Part shown: in pieces, positions 60,061-64,000 of the stretch
How positions within the stretch are numbered: position 1 is the stretch's first letter
Layout of the letters: the number at the start of each line of letters is the position of its first letter
Assembly (NCBI GenBank): GCA_030549775.1
Contig: CM060181.1
Coordinates: 59,021,701-59,085,700 of the forward strand
Reading direction: 5' to 3'
Length of the DNA: 64,000 nt
Source: Tamarix chinensis
Lineage: Eukaryota > Streptophyta > Magnoliopsida > Caryophyllales > Tamaricaceae
Translations under genes and position numbers: made by a program
The notes under the pieces: generated by a model
Seen by the model: only the letters and a program-made list of their open reading frames with translations
Told to the model about the DNA's origin: nothing
Databases searched by the model: none

Positions 60061-60690
60061 GCACTTATTAATATTAAAATACAACATTGATGACTACCTT
60101 TTTGAGAAGCCTCAATATACTTTAGTCTTCCAAAGTTTCCGTTACAAGAAAGCACAGAAGCCTCCAAGAGTCAAAACACCTCAAAATTTGCATCCTTCTC
60201 CAAATATAAGGTTCTGATCATTAATCCGGCCCCACGGCCCGGCCCCCGATGTATTTTATAGAGTTTGAAAAAATATAGAGTTTGATGCATTTTATAATTC
60301 TTGTAAATTTGTGGATGGTCAGTTTGGTGGACGTCACTGCTTTCGGAATGCAATAATAAATGAGTTATTTTTGTCATATTAAGTGCTCGTTTGGCACGGG
60401 AGTAATTAGGGTGGAAAAATTATCCCCATATTTTATATATCTTATATAATTTATTTAAAATTAAATATTTTTATTCTAATAAATACCCATTTTAGATCTT
60501 AATTTGATCTAAAATGAGTATTTCATTAAAAATATATTTATTATTATTAAATACTTAATATAAGAGGTATAAAATAGAAGAATAATTTTTTCACCCCTAT
60601 TATCCCCATATCAAACAAGCCCTAAGAAGAAAAGATACCTCTTCAATTATAAATAGGAGAATCGATAATAAAAAAAAAATTAAATTACAT
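60061..60690 (+). pseudogene. Partial duplicate of the S1-homologue gene, dead
   Basis: 60061-60225 matches the upstream region of the intact gene (59220-59390). Coding homology resumes at about 60262 with the block for EFDAFYNSCKFVDGQFGGRHCF, so the signal peptide and first ~95 codons are deleted. A cysteine of the CGGRHC motif is changed to F. The 3' end is split by a MITE at 60383-60622 and resumes with the lysine-rich end. It cannot make an S1 protein. Confidence 0.88.
60383..60622. mobile_element. Tourist-like (PIF/Harbinger) MITE, 240 bp
   Basis: Ends GTGCTCGTTTGGCACGG and (inverted) GGGCTTGTTTGATATGG, flanked by TAA at 60380-60382 and 60623-60625. Removing it and one TAA restores the sequence of the S1 duplicate (TATTAAGAAGAAAAG against the parent's TATCAAGAAGAAACAG). 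AT-rich, non-coding. Confidence 0.9.
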
Positions 60691-60895
60691 TTCCATTTTA
60701 TATCTAAATTACAATAGTTAAGGTCAAGAAATAAGAAGAAAAGTTAATCATCTTAAACCCCTTTTGCTTTTGGTTATTTTCTTTATTTGAAAGATCAAAC
60801 AAAAAATCTCAAAGTGTTGCCAACAGCAATAAGACTAATTTTTAATTTAATTTAACTATTTATAGCTTAGTAATTTATATTTAGTTTTTCTTATA

Positions 60896-62690
60896 TGACA
60901 CCCTACTTTTTCACTACTAGAAAACTTTGTTCTAGTAAAAAAAATTACAAAAGTGAAATACAAAAAAGTTTTATGAAAAATATGTGTTACCTCCTTATTT
61001 AACATAAGATAGATGCAAACAATCTAACTTATGCTAGATACAAGGATGGACATTAAAAACTAACAACGCATAAGGTAAAAACCCAAACACACAAGACTAA
61101 ATCAAGCCCCCAAATTAAAGATATACGTAAAAAAGAAAAAGGCATCATCCAAAAGAAATAAGAAATACAAGAGAAGATCTCAGTCACTAAGGACCATCAA
61201 AAGGGAAGAACCATATAAGGTCTACTCACAATTACCCTACTAGTAAGAAAGGCAAATGGCCATGCACTAGTCATCCTCGCTAACTAGGATAATGTATTCT
61301 CCTCATTTGAATTAGCAGGCAACCAAAGAAAATGTTGTACGAATATGTTACGTAATGCATAAGCCAAATTAACTTTATCATGGAGGTTTGTGATTCACAT
61401 AAGGTCATGTTAGGCATATAGATCATACTAGACATGCATGGAATAAGCTCTTGTATCAACATAAGATGCTCACGTACTATATTGCTACACATTAGTTACA
61501 TGACATAGTAAACTCAAGCATACTTGTGAACAATTAAAGAAGCATTTTTATCACGATTATGAGATCATGGATAGAACATTAATAATACAACATTGAGGGA
61601 TCCTAAGTCAAAACTTAAGCAAACATTAGTAGCACATGGAGAATTTAAAATGCAGAAAGTATCTTTAAAAGTCATTTCATTTAACAATTTAAAACATTGT
61701 AACCATATAGTGATACATACATTTAACTTTAAGCAATAAACTAGGTTATTCCCTATAATATCTCAATAACCAAATAACATTAGTTCGGTCAAAGCTAATA
61801 CACCACTAAAGGACATAAAGTTCAACCAAACTTGGGTAACCAAACCCTTAAGTATCAATACCCACTCAAGCACCTTGACCAACTCAATCCCCACTAAAAG
61901 ATAAATAATAAGAAGAAATAGATGATGCTTACTAACCCTCAATGACTAATCAAAGATTGGATCATCTTAACCAATATTATAAGCCACACTAAGGTGCACA
62001 TATCATAACATTACTACTTCAATCCATAAAGGAATTCACATAATCCACAACTTCCCATTAAAGGTAATTATGGTGGTAGTACCATTATTCAACATTTCAA
62101 TGCTAAAAAGGGGAAAGTAAAATATGAATACTAAATATAACATCCAAACCATTCATTTAAATCAAATGACTCTTATTTTTCTTCATAATCAAAGTTTAGG
62201 TCAGAGCTATGGATTACTTTCATTATTAATTCTCAAAAATACCATATATCATTCTACGGAAGTAGTTGTCTAGTTCAAAAAACAAATGGATTTGTCTAGG
62301 TTTCATAATAGAATCTCATCACCCAAAGCGATACCACTAGTTTAATGGTTTGAGACTAACTAGTCAACTTATATGACCATTTGACTGGTCTTGTCCCTAC
62401 TATTTAATGGGTGGTCAATAGAATTCACATAAATTTGCTTCAACTTTTCTCACATTATCCAAACACTAACCACATATCATATAAGAATATTAGAACACAA
62501 TTATCATTGATTAATATTCAAAACACTAAGATCATGCTTAAGACTTCATTAAATCATCACTATACATGCATAAAATTTAATAATCCATAATAATAATCGA
62601 ATAACTTTCATCATGTTCCTACAGTTGATAAATACTTGGTGTTACACATTGAACATAATTAAGACATTTCATAGATCTTCAGAAGTTATT
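60896..62690. repeat. LTR-like AT-rich stretch, possible distant family D relative
   Basis: TGACACCCTACTTTTTCAC at 60896 followed by ACTAGAAAACTTTGTT resembles the start of copy 3 (ACCCAAATTTTTTAACTAGAAAACTTT). A few GACTGGTC-type motifs lie at 62340-62410. No second end found; otherwise no gene recognised. Confidence 0.35.
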
Positions 62691-62699
62691 TAAGAGCTT

Positions 62700-64000
62700 A
62701 GGCCATACCTCATGGGTATTAGACAGGAACTAGCACCGTGTGATAATGGAAGAAGAACATATTTACTAACGGCATATCATACTCTCTCTAAAAAAGAGAA
62801 AATTTTATTTTACGAATTATTTATCATTGTCAAGGTTCCAGAAGGGTCTTATTCAAATGAAAAAAAGGCTTGTGTCTATGAAAGAGTTGAAACTAATTAA
62901 CATGAAGTCTCATGATTATCATATTTTGATGCAGCACTTATTGCCGATAATGATACGTGGAATTTTGCCGAAGCATGTTCGAATTACTATCACAAGGCTT
63001 TGTTGATTCCTTAACATCATTTGCTCCAAAGTTATACATCCTGATAGTTTGGATGACTTACAAAAAGAGATTATGATTACTTTATGCCAGCTTGAAATGT
63101 ATTTATAACTCATTTCCCATGACTTGGATCCATGTACCTCGTCCATCAATATTGGTACATTATGCAAGAAGGCTGGAGTAAAAAAAATATGGATATCTTA
63201 ATGAAGATGTAGATATTGTTGTTAAAAAATTATAATTTTGTAGATATCTTAAACCCTACTTAGTTTGCCTTTAGAAAAATATTATATTATGCTTATTCCT
63301 ATAAGCTAAATTTAAATGTATTGTATATATATTACAGGATGAACTTGAAACATCATATTCTAAATAGAGGGTGGACTAATATAATATTATGTCCCAGGCT
63401 ACAAGAATTATAGAATACTCCGGAACACACAGGGGTCTTGGATTAGGTGTTAAGAGAGTGAGCATATGTGGTTGATCTCGTGGTTCTCGTAGCACTCATG
63501 AGCAAGTGGCCATCGTCATCGAGAAATTAAACATGACATTTGATTGGATGGCAACAATGGAGCAAGAGTTATCATTTATCAAATCTCAGAGGATAAGATA
63601 ACCAATTCATTTAACCATGATCAGCTTCACATACCCAATGTAAATAGCATTTAAGATAGTTGCAAAGCTAATACATGTCTTTCTTCTCTTTCCGAGGTAA
63701 GAATTACAAACTATAAATTGTTATTAAATCTATTCAGTGTCATAAATAATTAAGAATGTGTAATATTTAATTTTAGGGTTTGCATAAATGTGACTTGTTA
63801 GCAAATGACCTTTAAACTCTTTTAGTGAAAGGAAGAGTACGCATCTATTATAGTACCCAAACGTAAACAATCCATGGGTATAACTTGACCCTAAATACAA
63901 GGCCAGTGAGTATTGACATTCTAATCATTGGCAGTGTATCCTTTCCTAGTTATCAAGAAGGTAATGAGGTAGCCACAGTGCTAGAAGCTCATGGAACTTC
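62700..64000 (+). pseudogene. CACTA (En/Spm) transposase, C-terminal part, runs off window
   Basis: MGIRQELAPCDNGRRTYLL at 62712 and the following residues match the TNP2/DUF4218 region of plant CACTA transposases. After frameshifts the conserved LMQHLLPI, RGILPKHVR, SKVIHPDSLDDLQKEI and TLCQLEMY blocks appear (62930-63105). Further on, GTHRGLGLGVKR, EKLNMTFDWMATMEQEL (63520-63575), and near 63870-63960 the C-terminal block with HGYN, RPVSIDILIIG and EVATVLEAHGT. An intron-like gap runs from GT at 63697 to AG at 63776, and another acceptor lies at 63337. Several stops show decay. The N-terminal half is missing at the left. Confidence 0.88.

Noticed and set aside
60252..60383. A second functional S1-homologue
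   Set aside because: Signal peptide and N-terminal half absent, a motif cysteine lost, and the 3' end split by a MITE.

Overview
The window is repeat-dominated nuclear DNA from a flowering plant, most likely a eudicot. The signs are Ty3/gypsy, Ty1/copia, L1-type LINE, PIF/Harbinger, CACTA and hAT-like sequences, long AT-rich spacers, and members of the plant self-incompatibility S1-homologue family. No bacterial operon, rRNA, tRNA or CRISPR array was seen. Nearly all coding sequence belongs to decayed mobile elements. The only ordinary host gene that looks intact is an S1-homologue (59420-59866).

Layout. (1) 1-18194 is a nest. Element A (Ty3/gypsy, + strand; pol in 2-1289 and 5343-6534, 3' LTR 6570-7387) is split in its pol by element B (1290-5342), a gag-only LTR retrotransposon flanked by a perfect 5-bp duplication (CTTAG). 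A appears in turn to sit inside the 5' LTR of element C (about 7388-18194), an Athila/Tat-like gypsy element whose integrase carries a 538-bp hAT-like MITE. (2) 18195-21598 is a large LTR-like block (family D, copy 1) followed at once by a copia RT/RNase H remnant (21602-22230), an S1-homologue pseudogene (23829-24171) and AT-rich DNA. (3) 26712-41794 is element E, a minus-strand gypsy element with two recognisable LTRs of about 500 bp. Its 3' LTR is split by an L1-type LINE (26908-31879, 10-bp target duplication). Its reverse transcriptase is split by a 3.7-kb solo-LTR-like sequence (family D copy 2, 34508-38196, perfect ATATA duplication). (4) 43863-46419 is probably a third D copy, followed by a degraded PIF/Harbinger transposon (46421 to about 49850) and a copia 3' LTR. 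(5) 52839-58136 is a 5.3-kb D copy with a perfect TCAAG duplication and internal minisatellites. (6) 58142-64000 holds the S1-homologue gene, a dead partial duplicate containing a Tourist-like MITE, an LTR-like stretch and the C-terminal part of a CACTA transposase running off the window.

The most unusual object is element B. Its 5' end is a normal LTR, but its 3' end is the first ~230 bp of that same LTR in inverted orientation. Both outer ends are therefore U3 ends, yet it carries a clean integrase-type target duplication and the interrupted host pol frame rejoins exactly across it. The second notable feature is the D family: very large LTR-like units with TGTAAYACCCC / GGGGTGTTACA ends, present in both orientations and seen mainly as isolated LTRs. 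No coding system of an unknown kind was found. The novelty here is structural.
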